NCBI RefSeq assembly: GCF_000011645.1
Contig: NC_006270.3
Location: 2,539,501-2,603,500, forward strand
Direction: 5' to 3'
Source: Bacillus licheniformis DSM 13 = ATCC 14580
Lineage (GTDB): Bacteria; Bacillota; Bacilli; Bacillales; Bacillaceae
DNA: 64,000 nt
Within the stretch, counting starts at the first letter, position 1. Every line of letters begins with the position of its first letter. Shown here in pieces: positions 8,307 to 16,564 of the stretch. The notes under the pieces were generated by a model that did no database searches, was not told where the DNA came from, and was given only the letters and a program-made list of their open reading frames with translations. A program made the position numbers and the translations under genes.

Positions 8307-9992
8307 ATGACGATGAGACCAGACATTCATTTCGACAACGAATGGCCGGAACAGTTCAAAAAGCATCTTGATGAAGACGGCCCGTGGGCGAATTGGGAGC
8401 TTTACCAGCTTTCCTGTGAAGTGCAGAAAAGGCTTGCGATTCCGACGTTTGAAGGCTTGCAGGCCCCATACCACCTCCCCGGCTTCACACCGCTTCCCCA
8501 CCAGCTCGAAGTCGCCCGGAAGGTGGTCGAACAGATGAACGGAAAAGCCATCTTGGCGGATGAAGTGGGCCTCGGCAAAACAGTCGAGGCGGGGCTGATA
8601 TTAAAAGAATACATGATTCGCGGGCTGGCCAAGAAAATATTAATCCTTGTCCCCGCCTCGCTCGTCTCGCAATGGGTAAAGGAACTTCGGGAAAAGTTTT
8701 TAATTCCGGCCGTTGAACAGAAAAAAAGCTATGTATGGGAGCAATGCGATGTTGTCGTCTCCTCCCTTGACACGGCAAAGCGGTCGCCGCACAGAGAGAC
8801 GGTTTTGTCGATCCAGTACGATGTGGTGATTATTGATGAAGCTCACAAACTGAAAAACAATAAAACAAAAAATTACGAGTTTGTCCGCAGCTTAAAGAAA
8901 AAATACTGTCTGATGCTGACGGCGACGCCGATCCAAAACAAGATCGACGAAATATTTAATCTCGTCTCCCTGCTAAAACCCGGACACTTGGGAAATGAAA
9001 GCAACTTCAACAAAGATTATACAAAACAGATCAATTCAGCTGAAGCACACGAGCGCTTGAAGTCCCTTATCAATAAAGTCATGATCAGAAACAGGCGGCA
9101 TGATACCGGCATCACCTGGACAAAGCGTCATGTCGAAACCGTGCCTATTTCCTTTTCGCCTACAGAACAGGCTTTGTATGACGAGATTAAAAAGCTGAAG
9201 ACAAATCATCAGCATTCATCAAGCATGTTCTCAATCATGACATTGGAGCGCGAATGCTGTTCAAGCAGGGAGGCTGTCTATATGACGCTGAAAAACATGC
9301 TTGACCGAAAGGACCGCGAAGCGCCGGTAATCTCTGAACCTGTCATCCACCATTTGATCGAAAAGGTCAACGAGGTCGCACAAAATTCAAAAGCGCTGAA
9401 AGTCGTTGAACTCATTCAAGAACTCGATGACAAAGTCATCATCTTTACCGAATACAGGGCGACGCAGATTTATCTGCAATGGTTCCTCCAGCAGAACGGC
9501 ATCAGTTCCGTACCGTTCAGAGGCGGATTTAAAAGAGGAAAGAAAGACTGGATGAAAGATTTGTTCAGGGGCAAAGTGCAAGTTCTGATCGCGACTGAAG
9601 CAGGCGGCGAAGGAATCAACCTTCAATTTTGCAATAAAATCATCAACTATGACCTTCCGTGGAACCCGATGCGCCTCGAACAAAGAATCGGCAGGATTCA
9701 CCGGCTCGGCCAGGAACGCGATGTCTACATTTACAATATGGCAACAAAGCATACCGTAGAAGAACATATTTTAAAGCTTCTTTATGAAAAGATTCATTTG
9801 TTCGAAAAAGTCGTCGGAGACTTGGATGATATTTTAACAAAAATCGAGGTCGGCAATTTTGAAGAGCACCTCCACGATATTCTTTTTTACTCTGCGACAG
9901 ACGAGGAAATGAAAATCAAAATGGAAAACTTAACCTCTTTCATCTCTTACGGAAATGAAGACGTTTCAAACCATACACAGATAGGAGGCTAA
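8307..9992 (+). CDS. yqhH: YqhH, SNF2-family helicase
   Basis: SWI2/SNF2-type DNA-dependent ATPase, 561 aa. Motif I is ADEVGLGKTVEAG (about 78-90), motif II is IIDEAHKL, motif III is LTATPIQN and motif VI is QRIGRIHRLGQ. The family translocates on DNA and remodels protein-DNA complexes; the target of YqhH is not known to me. It is divergent from gcvT as in B. subtilis and is followed six bases later by yqhG, so the two are likely cotranscribed. Confidence 0.9.
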   Translation: MTMRPDIHFDNEWPEQFKKHLDEDGPWANWELYQLSCEVQKRLAIPTFEGLQAPYHLPGFTPLPHQLEVARKVVEQMNGKAILADEVGLGKTVEAGLILKEYMIRGLAKKILILVPASLVSQWVKELREKFLIPAVEQKKSYVWEQCDVVVSSLDTAKRSPHRETVLSIQYDVVIIDEAHKLKNNKTKNYEFVRSLKKKYCLMLTATPIQNKIDEIFNLVSLLKPGHLGNESNFNKDYTKQINSAEAHERLKSLINKVMIRNRRHDTGITWTKRHVETVPISFSPTEQALYDEIKKLKTNHQHSSSMFSIMTLERECCSSREAVYMTLKNMLDRKDREAPVISEPVIHHLIEKVNEVAQNSKALKVVELIQELDDKVIIFTEYRATQIYLQWFLQQNGISSVPFRGGFKRGKKDWMKDLFRGKVQVLIATEAGGEGINLQFCNKIINYDLPWNPMRLEQRIGRIHRLGQERDVYIYNMATKHTVEEHILKLLYEKIHLFEKVVGDLDDILTKIEVGNFEEHLHDILFYSATDEEMKIKMENLTSFISYGNEDVSNHTQIGG

Positions 9993-9998
9993 ATTCAA

Positions 9999-10793
9999 AT
10001 GCGTCAGGAAGAAATCTACCTGTTTTTAGAACGTTTTTTCACCGCAAACGGCTGCACGATCACCGACAAAAGTCCAGGCCACATGACCGTGCAGCTGACG
10101 GTTGAGGTCGATAAACAAATCATGAACAGGCCGTTTTACTGGCACTGGCTTGAAAAGACGGGAGGAGAGCCGAATCCGATGAAAATCACGCTGATCACGA
10201 ATGAAGACGAGGCCCCTTCCGATATCGAAGGGGAGTTTATTCATTTTGGATCACCAAGACTTTTTCAAATTTTCCAGGCAGTGCAAAAAAACGGCAAATT
10301 TATTCGCCTTTATGAGAAAATCCGTTCCGAAGGGGCTCATATCCCTCTGGAACCTTGGCTCGGCATGAATGTGACGATCTCGTACCAGTCCGACATGAAA
10401 AAAGATAAGCTTCTGTCCCTTGGCCTTCACTTAATCAGCGGCCAGCTGACCGAATCGTTTCAAGAGCAAATGGAAGCACGCGAGCTTTCCTCACAGATCT
10501 CTGACTACTGTTATACGATGTCGCCGTTGATTAAGCCGGAAAGCGGCATAAAACGGCTTGAGCGCTATATCGAACAGGCGGCCAGAAGCGAACCGCTTGA
10601 TTGGGCTGAAGCTTCCCTGAAACGTTGGAATAACGACCTGGCACTCTTAAACCAATTTTACGAGGATACTGAAGAAAAACCGGAGGAATACGAAATTGAG
10701 AAAAAGGCCCTCCAAACGCTTTACGAGCCTAAAATCGATATTAAAGTTCAAAACGGGGGATTATTTTATCTGCGTAAAAAAAATTCAGGATAA
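9999..10793 (+). CDS. yqhG: YqhG, conserved Bacillus protein of unknown function
   Basis: 264 aa soluble protein with no domain I recognise. It is highly charged with a helical C-terminal third (EDTEEKPEEYEIEKKALQ). It starts six bases after yqhH with AGGAGG upstream and lies between yqhH and sinI as in B. subtilis. A joint role with the helicase is inferred from this pairing only. Confidence 0.85.
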   Translation: MRQEEIYLFLERFFTANGCTITDKSPGHMTVQLTVEVDKQIMNRPFYWHWLEKTGGEPNPMKITLITNEDEAPSDIEGEFIHFGSPRLFQIFQAVQKNGKFIRLYEKIRSEGAHIPLEPWLGMNVTISYQSDMKKDKLLSLGLHLISGQLTESFQEQMEARELSSQISDYCYTMSPLIKPESGIKRLERYIEQAARSEPLDWAEASLKRWNNDLALLNQFYEDTEEKPEEYEIEKKALQTLYEPKIDIKVQNGGLFYLRKKNSG

Positions 10794-10802
10794 TTTTTCC
10801 AA

Positions 10803-10846
10803 TTCGACATCGTTCTTGTTTTTATTCAGAGAGCTGGAATTATAAT
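10803..10846 (+). promoter_or_regulatory. sinI promoter region with Spo0A box
   Basis: TTCGACA at 10803-10809 is an exact inverted 0A box (TGTCGAA on the other strand). It precedes a candidate promoter TTGTTT (10816-10821), 19 bases, TATAAT (10841-10846). In B. subtilis sinI is switched on by phosphorylated Spo0A from just such a region. Confidence 0.6.
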
Positions 10847-10983
10847 AGAACTAAAGAGAAAAGAGAAACTTTCGTAACAGCATTTGGACAAGCTTGGAAA
10901 AGTGTTGAGCCTTGAGGTTTATCTTTGTTTATCACAACATGGTTGTCTGAAATACATAATCAAGTATTTTGGGGGGGAAATGT

Positions 10984-11160
10984 ATGAATAAAGATAAAAA
11001 TGAGAAAGAAGAATTGGATGAGGAGTGGACAGACTTGATTAAACACGCTCTTGAACAAGGCATTAGTCCAGAGGAAATACGTATTTTTCTCAATTTGGGA
11101 AAGAAGTCTTCAAATCCTTCCACATCAATTGAAAGAAGTCATTCAATAAATCCTTTCTGA
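10984..11160 (+). CDS. sinI: SinI, antagonist of SinR
   Basis: Small anti-repressor (58 aa) that binds SinR and breaks its DNA-binding tetramer, releasing matrix genes. The dimerisation helix ISPEEIRIFLNLGKK is typical of SinI and resembles the matching segment of SinR. The ATG at 10984 is chosen over an upstream in-frame TTG at 10969 because a run of seven G just before it acts as RBS. The terminal SHSINPF parallels the B. subtilis C-terminus. It lies 33 bases before sinR. Confidence 0.93.
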   Translation: MNKDKNEKEELDEEWTDLIKHALEQGISPEEIRIFLNLGKKSSNPSTSIERSHSINPF

Positions 11161-11164
11161 ATGT

Positions 11165-11172
11165 GCTATAAT
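11165..11172 (+). promoter_or_regulatory. Extended -10 promoter for sinR
   Basis: TGCTATAAT around 11164-11172 is an extended -10 element (TGnTATAAT) starting within bases of the sinI stop. It corresponds to the constitutive sinR promoter (P3) of B. subtilis. A matching -35 is weak. Confidence 0.6.
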
Positions 11173-11193
11173 ATCGAAAGGAAGGTGATGACA

Positions 11194-11529
11194 TTGATTG
11201 GCCAGCGTATTAAACAATATCGAAAAGAAAAAGGCTACTCACTATCTGAACTAGCTGAAAAGGCTGGGGTAGCGAAGTCTTATTTAAGTTCAATAGAAAG
11301 AAACTTGCAAACAAACCCCTCCATTCAATTTCTAGAAAAAGTCTCCGCTGTTCTGGACGTCTCGGTTCATACCCTGCTCGATGAGAAAGATGAAACCGAA
11401 TACGATGGTCAATTAGATAGTGAATGGGAAAATCTAGTTCGTGACGCTATGGCATCAGGGGTTTCTAAAAAACAATTTCGAGAATTTTTAGATTATCAAA
11501 AGTGGAAGAAAAGACAGGAAAAGGAGTAA
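11194..11529 (+). CDS. sinR: SinR, master repressor of biofilm genes
   Basis: Helix-turn-helix repressor (111 aa) that holds down the tapA and eps matrix operons. The N-terminal XRE domain contains SLSELAEKAGVAKSYLSSIE; the C-terminal part (SGVSKKQFREFLDYQKW) is the SinI-interaction helix pair. I choose the TTG at 11194 because it gives MIGQRIKQY and the same 111 aa as B. subtilis, with GAAGGTG at the right spacing. An ATG two codons earlier is possible. The sequence is nearly identical to B. subtilis SinR. Confidence 0.95.
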   Translation: MIGQRIKQYRKEKGYSLSELAEKAGVAKSYLSSIERNLQTNPSIQFLEKVSAVLDVSVHTLLDEKDETEYDGQLDSEWENLVRDAMASGVSKKQFREFLDYQKWKKRQEKE

Positions 11530-11562
11530 GGGAAACACATCTTACTCCCTTTGGCATTTTTT
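11521..11562 (+). terminator. Terminator of sinIR
   Basis: GGAGTAAG (11523-11530) pairs with CTTACTCC (11541-11548), followed by a T-rich tract. The sinR stop codon lies inside the stem. Confidence 0.65.
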
Positions 11563-11593
11563 ACGCTGAATAAGCCGATTCCTCATGAACATA

Positions 11594-11622
11594 AAAAAAC
11601 GGATCATAAAGATCCGTTTTTT
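11594..11622. terminator. Bidirectional terminator between sinR and tasA
   Basis: ACGGATC and GATCCGT form a hairpin with an A run before it and a T run after it. It can serve both the sinR and the tapA-sipW-tasA transcripts. Confidence 0.85.
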
Positions 11623-11633
11623 AAATTGCACCA

Positions 11634-12428
11634 TTATTTATCTTCACTGTGCGCTCTTTCGTTCTCTTTCACATAACCTTTTTCATCGGCATGTTTTTTG
11701 CCGTCGATTGTCAAGCCGTTCCATTGAGTAGCTTCGAATGAGAAGTCAAGCTGTACAGAATCACCTTGATATTTGTTCTGTACCATTCTGCCGCTGGCGT
11801 CTGTTGTTTTGTCATTTACAAACTCAATCACCAATTGAACTTTATCAAAGTCATATGGGTCTTTCGGAATGCCGTCGTATTCAGGCGCAGTTTTTCCGTT
11901 GATTGTCGCTACATTGATTTTGCCATTGTCATGCAGGAACTCTGGCTCAATGGCTTTCTTCACTTTTTCATATGCGTTCTTATCTTTTTTCGCGGACATA
12001 TTGTACAGATCATAAAGGTTGGCTTCATCTAAAATGATGTTTTTAGGATAGCCGTTACCGCCTTCAACTCCGACAGTCAGAACGCTGACTTTAAATTGTT
12101 TCAGGAAGTCTTCCGCTGTGCTTTTTCCGCCGTTTTTCGCGTTTCCGTCAACGAAATTGCTGTAGCCAACCTGCATCAGCACTTCTTTAATCGCAAGTGA
12201 TCCGTCATTTTTGAACTCGAAATCTTTAGTGAATTTGTCGCCTGGTTTTAAGTTGGACAAGTTCACTCTTGCAGATGTATCTTTCGCATTTAAGTCAAGC
12301 GTACCTGCTGCATAAGTTGCTTGAGTTGTTTCGATGTCGTTAAACGCAGCCCAAGTTCCTCCTCCTACTAATGCCAGTCCAAGCGCAGCAGACGCAACGC
12401 CTAATCCTAGTTTTTTCTTTGTACCCAT
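11634..12428 (-). CDS. tasA: TasA, major biofilm matrix fibre protein
   Basis: Secreted matrix protein (264 aa) that assembles into fibres. The N-terminus is the SipW-dependent signal peptide: positive MGTKKK, hydrophobic core, then GGGTWAAFNDIE. The conserved EATQWNGLTI near the C-terminus is typical of TasA. It is the last gene of tapA-sipW-tasA; its processing needs SipW directly upstream and fibre attachment needs TapA. Length is close to B. subtilis TasA (261 aa). Confidence 0.94.
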   Translation of the reverse strand: MGTKKKLGLGVASAALGLALVGGGTWAAFNDIETTQATYAAGTLDLNAKDTSARVNLSNLKPGDKFTKDFEFKNDGSLAIKEVLMQVGYSNFVDGNAKNGGKSTAEDFLKQFKVSVLTVGVEGGNGYPKNIILDEANLYDLYNMSAKKDKNAYEKVKKAIEPEFLHDNGKINVATINGKTAPEYDGIPKDPYDFDKVQLVIEFVNDKTTDASGRMVQNKYQGDSVQLDFSFEATQWNGLTIDGKKHADEKGYVKENERAHSEDK

Positions 12429-12501
12429 TGATAACTCCTCCTTTTATAATTAAGAAAATCTGTATATATGGAGACCTGAATGTTCAGGTGACCAACGAAG
12501 A

Positions 12502-13086
12502 TTACATGGAAACTGATTGATCTTTTCCAGCGGCTTCAATTGCTTTAGCTTTTTGGTCAATCTCTCTTAAAGCCGCGGATACAGTAATTACTGCATAAAG
12601 AATCAACAAGAGTCCCGGCACGATCAGCAAAATGGCTGTGCCGATCGGTTTACTTGCAAAGTCCAGCAAATACCCGGCATACGGAACCGTAATGCCCGAA
12701 TACTTAGCGACAACATTTTCCGCCAGTACCGGATCGGAATCAGGGTTTTGGTTATTGTCACCCTTTGTCTTGAACATGAGATTTGATTTATTTTTTGTTA
12801 TACCGATAATTCGGTGGGTAACCATGGTGTTTTCGTCTTGCATGAATGTAATGATATCTCCCTTTTTCAAAGACCCGGGATTTTCAACTTTTTGAACGGC
12901 AATCACAGAACCTGTTTTAAACTCCGGCTCCATCGATCCGGATAAAACCGTTTTCAATTGATAGCCGAAGAGCTGCGGCTCCCCGCCGGACGACTTTGTC
13001 GAAATCACGACGATGACCGCGGCGATGATGATTGTGAAAATAATCACATATAAGAAATTGCTGATCCATTTCATCACATGTTTCAT
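12502..13086 (-). CDS. sipW: SipW, ER-type signal peptidase I
   Basis: Membrane signal peptidase (194 aa) dedicated to TasA and TapA. The catalytic Ser is in LSGSMEPEFKTG, and the second box is MVTHRIIGI with His where bacterial-type enzymes have Lys. Hydrophobic anchors lie at about 10-30 and 145-175. Its start overlaps the tapA stop by four bases (ATGA). Confidence 0.93.
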   Translation of the reverse strand: MKHVMKWISNFLYVIIFTIIIAAVIVVISTKSSGGEPQLFGYQLKTVLSGSMEPEFKTGSVIAVQKVENPGSLKKGDIITFMQDENTMVTHRIIGITKNKSNLMFKTKGDNNQNPDSDPVLAENVVAKYSGITVPYAGYLLDFASKPIGTAILLIVPGLLLILYAVITVSAALREIDQKAKAIEAAGKDQSVSM

Positions 13087-13811
13087 GACGCTTCCCCGCT
13101 TTCTAATGAATTATCTTCTTTTCTATTTTCTTTATCTACGGATTCACTGTCCTTTGGTGTTTCCTCTATATCCTGTTCAGACTTTTGCGTTGTTTGAGTC
13201 TGTTCAGTTTGCTTTGGTTTTGCTGAAGCTTTTTTAGGAGGCTTCGGTGTTTCTTCATTGCAGTCTTGAAGCTCCATTACATTTGACCAAATGAAAGGTT
13301 TGCCCTTTTTAACATCTGGATGGCCTTCAGGTCTGATCAATTTAAAAGCGTATAGCCCTCCTTTTGCTGCCCGCTTTGACTCTATCCGGTAGATGCTGCT
13401 TTCGGCTTCTTTTTTGAACACGCCTTTATCGATCACAGTCCCGTCCTCTAGCGGCTTTTTGGAATGACCGAGTTTATGAAGCTCCCACTTCCATTCAGAG
13501 TCGGCGATTTGACTGCCGCGGTTTTTATATTCTGCAAACAATGTCAGCGGTGCACAGACCGTTCCTTTCGTCTTCGTCTGCTTTTGAAGCTTCAAATCGC
13601 TCCCGTCCCACTGCTTCTCATCTTGAGGAAAAGTTGAGGCCGCTTTCATTGTCATGCTGTATGTTTCCACATCATGAAATGATGCGTTTGTATGCTGTGA
13701 CAGCTGACTCCCCAATCCAATTAACAGGTATATGATCAGCAGCGTTTGAAAAACGATAATGTTTTTTCCGGCTCTTTTTCGGCATCTCCTAGTTCGAGAT
13801 AATCGGAACAT
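13083..13811 (-). CDS. tapA: TapA (YqxM), TasA anchoring and assembly protein
   Basis: Secreted accessory protein of the TasA fibre, 242 aa. A basic N-terminus (RTRRCRKRAGKN) and hydrophobic segment form a signal sequence, followed by NASFHDVETYSM, the SipW-type cleavage region. The C-terminal 50 residues are low-complexity and rich in Lys, Glu, Thr and Pro, and the most variable part of the protein. First gene of the operon, with AGGAGG before the ATG. Confidence 0.9.
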   Translation of the reverse strand: MFRLSRTRRCRKRAGKNIIVFQTLLIIYLLIGLGSQLSQHTNASFHDVETYSMTMKAASTFPQDEKQWDGSDLKLQKQTKTKGTVCAPLTLFAEYKNRGSQIADSEWKWELHKLGHSKKPLEDGTVIDKGVFKKEAESSIYRIESKRAAKGGLYAFKLIRPEGHPDVKKGKPFIWSNVMELQDCNEETPKPPKKASAKPKQTEQTQTTQKSEQDIEETPKDSESVDKENRKEDNSLESGEAS

Positions 13812-13859
13812 GACTACCCTCCTAGCGAGTATGTAATGGCTTTTGTTTCCGTTCGTTTT

Positions 13860-14008
13860 AAAGAACTTTATAGTTAGAGTATAAAGAACAAGTGTGCCGT
13901 TTGAAAACTGTCAAAAAAGTCGATTAAGTTCGTTCTAAAGAACATTTTCGTTTAATTCCTCAAAAAACCTCTCAAATTCTCATCTTTTTGAAAAGTTTGT
14001 AGTTCTTT
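13860..14008 (-). promoter_or_regulatory. SinR operator cluster of the tapA operon
   Basis: Four exact copies of the SinR box (GTTCTTT or its complement AAAGAAC) lie at 13860-13866, 13883-13889, 13937-13943 and 14002-14008, upstream of tapA. The third is part of GTTCTAAAGAAC, a near-palindrome. On the minus strand a TTGACA lies at about 13913-13918 and -10-like TATACT and TATAAA farther down, so I cannot fix the promoter exactly. SinR binding here represses matrix genes. Confidence 0.8.
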
Positions 14009-14087
14009 ATAGTGTACACAATTTCTTCTTAATTTTTGTATAAACACTGTTGACAAGGAAAAAATAGGATAGAAAGGATGATGACCC

Positions 14088-14408
14088 GTGCTGAAAAATG
14101 TCATATTATGTTCTTTTTTACTGCTTTCTAGCATTGGGCCGCTCAATGCCCATGCGGCAGCTTACGAAACAGCCCGCATGTCTAAGTGGGAAGAAAAAGC
14201 GGTTGAGGAAGCAAAAAAGAGATATCCGGAAGCAGAAGTGCGCCTCACGAAAAAAGTATGGGATCGAAAGCGGGCCGATGAAGCGGTCAAACAATACCAT
14301 GTCACATTGAGTGAAGGAAATAAAAATTTCGGAGTGTTTGTCACAATTTCATTTGAACCTGCGACACACAAAATTAACAAAGTCGTCGTTGTGGAAGAAT
14401 ATAAATAA
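14088..14408 (+). CDS. yqzG: YqzG, small secreted protein
   Basis: 106 aa protein with a signal peptide: hydrophobic ILCSFLLLSSIGPL then AHAAAYE as likely cleavage site. The mature part is a small, basic, lysine-rich domain with strand-rich C-terminus (HKINKVVVVEEYK). Function unknown; same place between tapA and yqzE as in B. subtilis. The start is GTG at 14088 behind GAAAGGATGATG. Confidence 0.8.
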   Translation: MLKNVILCSFLLLSSIGPLNAHAAAYETARMSKWEEKAVEEAKKRYPEAEVRLTKKVWDRKRADEAVKQYHVTLSEGNKNFGVFVTISFEPATHKINKVVVVEEYK

Positions 14409-14442
14409 GCCGCATTGCAGTGCAAAGCGGCTTGTCTTTATT
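14407..14442 (+). terminator. Terminator of yqzG
   Basis: AAGCCGC (14407-14413) pairs with GCGGCTT (14427-14433), followed by a T-rich stretch. Confidence 0.65.
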
Positions 14443-14620
14443 TATGCTTTTTAAAAAACATGATACAGCCAAGGGGAAGAATGCCGAACCATTGATATAT
14501 CCTGGACGGCGGCTTTAATTCTTTACGTTTTTCTTTCATTTCTTTTCTTTCCTGCTTAGGCGTGTCCATATATTTTACGAGCTGTTCCGTCATATATTTA
14601 ACATAATCGTTCGTTTTCAT
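14438..14620 (-). CDS. yqzE: YqzE, small protein downstream of comG
   Basis: 60 aa, very basic (EMKEKRKELKPPSR), with a short C-terminal hydrophobic stretch (YQWFGILPLGCIMFF) that could anchor it to the membrane. It is known from B. subtilis as the eighth reading frame after comGG. Function unknown. Confidence 0.8.
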   Translation of the reverse strand: MKTNDYVKYMTEQLVKYMDTPKQERKEMKEKRKELKPPSRIYQWFGILPLGCIMFFKKHK

Positions 14621-14708
14621 CGCATCACCTCTTGGGGAGTTCTGTCAGTTGAAGTGTTGTCATCCGAATCTTTTTTTATACATTCTTCATGATTTGGACA
14701 CACAATTT

Positions 14709-15074
14709 TTAATATTCCTTCCACTGCGTGATTTTTTGATTTCTTAAATCATATTGAAATTGAGCGCTTGTTTCTGTGCCGGAAGCTGTCGTTACCTGAA
14801 TCTGGACTCGTGTGAGCTGCTGATGAGCCGGGCTGACAGAATACGATATCAAGCCATGCTGTTTTTGAACTTTTTCTTTTGTCTCTTCGTGAATATGGGA
14901 CAAGGCATGGAGAATTCCATTTTGGAGAAGGTTTTGCTGAATGTGAAATTCTTTTGTTTGCTGTGCAAACGTTCGCTGATTCGTTAATAAAGCGGCTGAG
15001 TGACTCGCGCAGAGCATGCAAATCACAGCTGCGAAAACAGCAGCGGGATAAATGAATCCTTTTGAATTTTTCAC
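14709..15074 (-). CDS. comGG: ComGG, minor competence pseudopilin
   Basis: 121 aa, required for DNA uptake across the wall. The N-terminus SKGFIYPAAVFAAVICML has the Gly-Phe prepilin peptidase site and hydrophobic helix, but Ala replaces the usual Glu at mature position 5, as in other ComGG proteins. 12 bases after comGF, same operon. Confidence 0.85.
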   Translation of the reverse strand: MKNSKGFIYPAAVFAAVICMLCASHSAALLTNQRTFAQQTKEFHIQQNLLQNGILHALSHIHEETKEKVQKQHGLISYSVSPAHQQLTRVQIQVTTASGTETSAQFQYDLRNQKITQWKEY

Positions 15075-15086
15075 GTGATCACCCTT

Positions 15087-15596
15087 TTACATATGATAGA
15101 GCGGAATAGACGTGCGGTATGATTTGCCGCTTAGACTTGTCGCTTCAAGGATCAGCAGGTGATTTTCAATCATAAACCTCATTTTTTTGACATGCTGTAA
15201 TAGAGGCACATGACCTTTTCCATTGACCCTTTTTCGAATAACTGTCTGATATTGCTCATAGCGAACGGTGTCACCTTGGCGGTTTGTCATCGCTAGTGAC
15301 TGATGATCACCGGCACTTCTTATGTCAATCGAATTCCTAGACTCCTTCAATATTTGCTCGGCAGTAATCGTCCATTCACGGGGGTGAATATCCGAACCGT
15401 TTCTTTCCGGGGATAAAAACAGATGAAATATCGAGGCCATCGTACCTGCAACGAACATGTGCACCATTAAGGAAAACATTATATTAAGAAGGGTATATCC
15501 CCTTTGCCCGCAAAATGGTGAAACAGTGCCTTTGGCTGTCTCTTTTTTTAATAGAGATGCATACTTCATAATCATCTCCCTTCTCCTTCCATTCAA
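15087..15596 (-). CDS. comGF: ComGF, competence pseudopilus protein
   Basis: Up to 169 aa. The helix region GQRGYTLLNIMFSLMVHMFVAG looks like a prepilin N-terminus with Asn where Glu5 is usual. The start is unclear: MNGRRREM at 15596 or MKYASLL nine codons later. It overlaps comGE by over 100 bases in another frame. RKRVNGKGHVPLLQH is strongly conserved with B. subtilis ComGF. Confidence 0.85.
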   Translation of the reverse strand: MNGRRREMIMKYASLLKKETAKGTVSPFCGQRGYTLLNIMFSLMVHMFVAGTMASIFHLFLSPERNGSDIHPREWTITAEQILKESRNSIDIRSAGDHQSLAMTNRQGDTVRYEQYQTVIRKRVNGKGHVPLLQHVKKMRFMIENHLLILEATSLSGKSYRTSIPLYHM

Positions 15597-15831
15597 TAAA
15601 GTAAGATGTATTCCGGTAAAGCACAGCTTCTTTAGCCTGGAACCGTCCGGTCAGCGTGTAGCGGCTGATCTTTTCCTCCAATATGCGATATGTCTCTTCT
15701 TCTTTTTCGGACGCTTCGCGCTGCAATGACAGCTGATGAAGCATAGGGATCAATAACATGGTGATCATTACCCATATGCCGAATGCGGAAACAGCTTCAA
15801 CCGTTGTAAAGCCTTTATTTTTTTTGAACAT
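15484..15831 (-). CDS. comGE: ComGE, minor pseudopilin
   Basis: 115 aa type IV prepilin-like protein. KNKGFTTVEAVSAFGIWVMI contains the cleavage site and Glu5. The start overlaps comGD by 17 bases. Part of the competence pseudopilus processed by ComC. Confidence 0.88.
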   Translation of the reverse strand: MFKKNKGFTTVEAVSAFGIWVMITMLLIPMLHQLSLQREASEKEEETYRILEEKISRYTLTGRFQAKEAVLYRNTSYFIEWKEKGDDYEVCISIKKRDSQRHCFTILRAKGIYPS

Positions 15832-16261
15832 TAATCTTTCCGCTTCCTAAATAGATCGTCAGTATAAAAGAGGCATGCTGTGTATCGATCACGATCTTTC
15901 CCCCTTGATTCGGAACACCGCTTGGATTAAAAGTAAGAATTGGTTTGAGCGTCGACTTTTTGATTGCGATATTGCAGCTGTATGTCCTGACCAGTTCAGG
16001 CGATGAGCCTTCGTCCGAATGCTTCATGATATAGCGGCAGCCGGCAAAGTCAAACTGCACCTTAACCGTCGTATGGCGGACGAGAGCCGTCTGCTGAGCG
16101 TAAAGCAAATCCTCTTCAAGCTGTGAGACAAAGTGCTGAACGATTCTTTTTTCATAAATGGGAGGCAGTAGAGCAAAGAGAAGAGAGAACATAATAGAAC
16201 CGATCATCAATACAGTTAAACTTTCCAAAAGCGTAAATCCTTTTTGATTCATAACCGTCAA
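15815..16261 (-). CDS. comGD: ComGD, minor pseudopilin
   Basis: 148 aa with the prepilin motif QKGFTLLESLTVLMIGSI, including Glu5, and a hydrophobic helix. The four-base overlap with comGC (ATGA) implies coupling. Confidence 0.9.
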   Translation of the reverse strand: MTVMNQKGFTLLESLTVLMIGSIMFSLLFALLPPIYEKRIVQHFVSQLEEDLLYAQQTALVRHTTVKVQFDFAGCRYIMKHSDEGSSPELVRTYSCNIAIKKSTLKPILTFNPSGVPNQGGKIVIDTQHASFILTIYLGSGKINVQKK

Positions 16262-16551
16262 TCAGCCTGTGCTTTGCCGTTTGAAATTTTAATTGCTTTC
16301 CCATTCGGACACTTTAAGTTCTTTTTTATGTAACCTTCAGATTCAAGCTCCGCCCTGTTCGGCGTTTTCCCGTCATGATCCATCTGATAGGCCGTGATCT
16401 GCGCTTGAACCATATTGATTAATCCTTCGCATCCTTTCTTTTGGATGCTTTGGTTATGCTTGGTCACATTCGGAATGGTGATCAACAGCAGGATGGAGAT
16501 AACGAGCATGACGACTAACATTTCTATCAGTGTAAATCCCTTTTCATTCAC
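16258..16551 (-). CDS. comGC: ComGC, major competence pseudopilin
   Basis: 97 aa major subunit of the transformation pseudopilus. NEKGFTLIEMLVVMLVISI carries the peptidase site and Glu5. Two Cys (KKGCEGLI and NLKCPNG) are positioned for the intramolecular disulfide known in B. subtilis ComGC. Confidence 0.93.
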   Translation of the reverse strand: MNEKGFTLIEMLVVMLVISILLLITIPNVTKHNQSIQKKGCEGLINMVQAQITAYQMDHDGKTPNRAELESEGYIKKNLKCPNGKAIKISNGKAQAD

Positions 16552-16564
16552 AGTTCCGTCCTCC

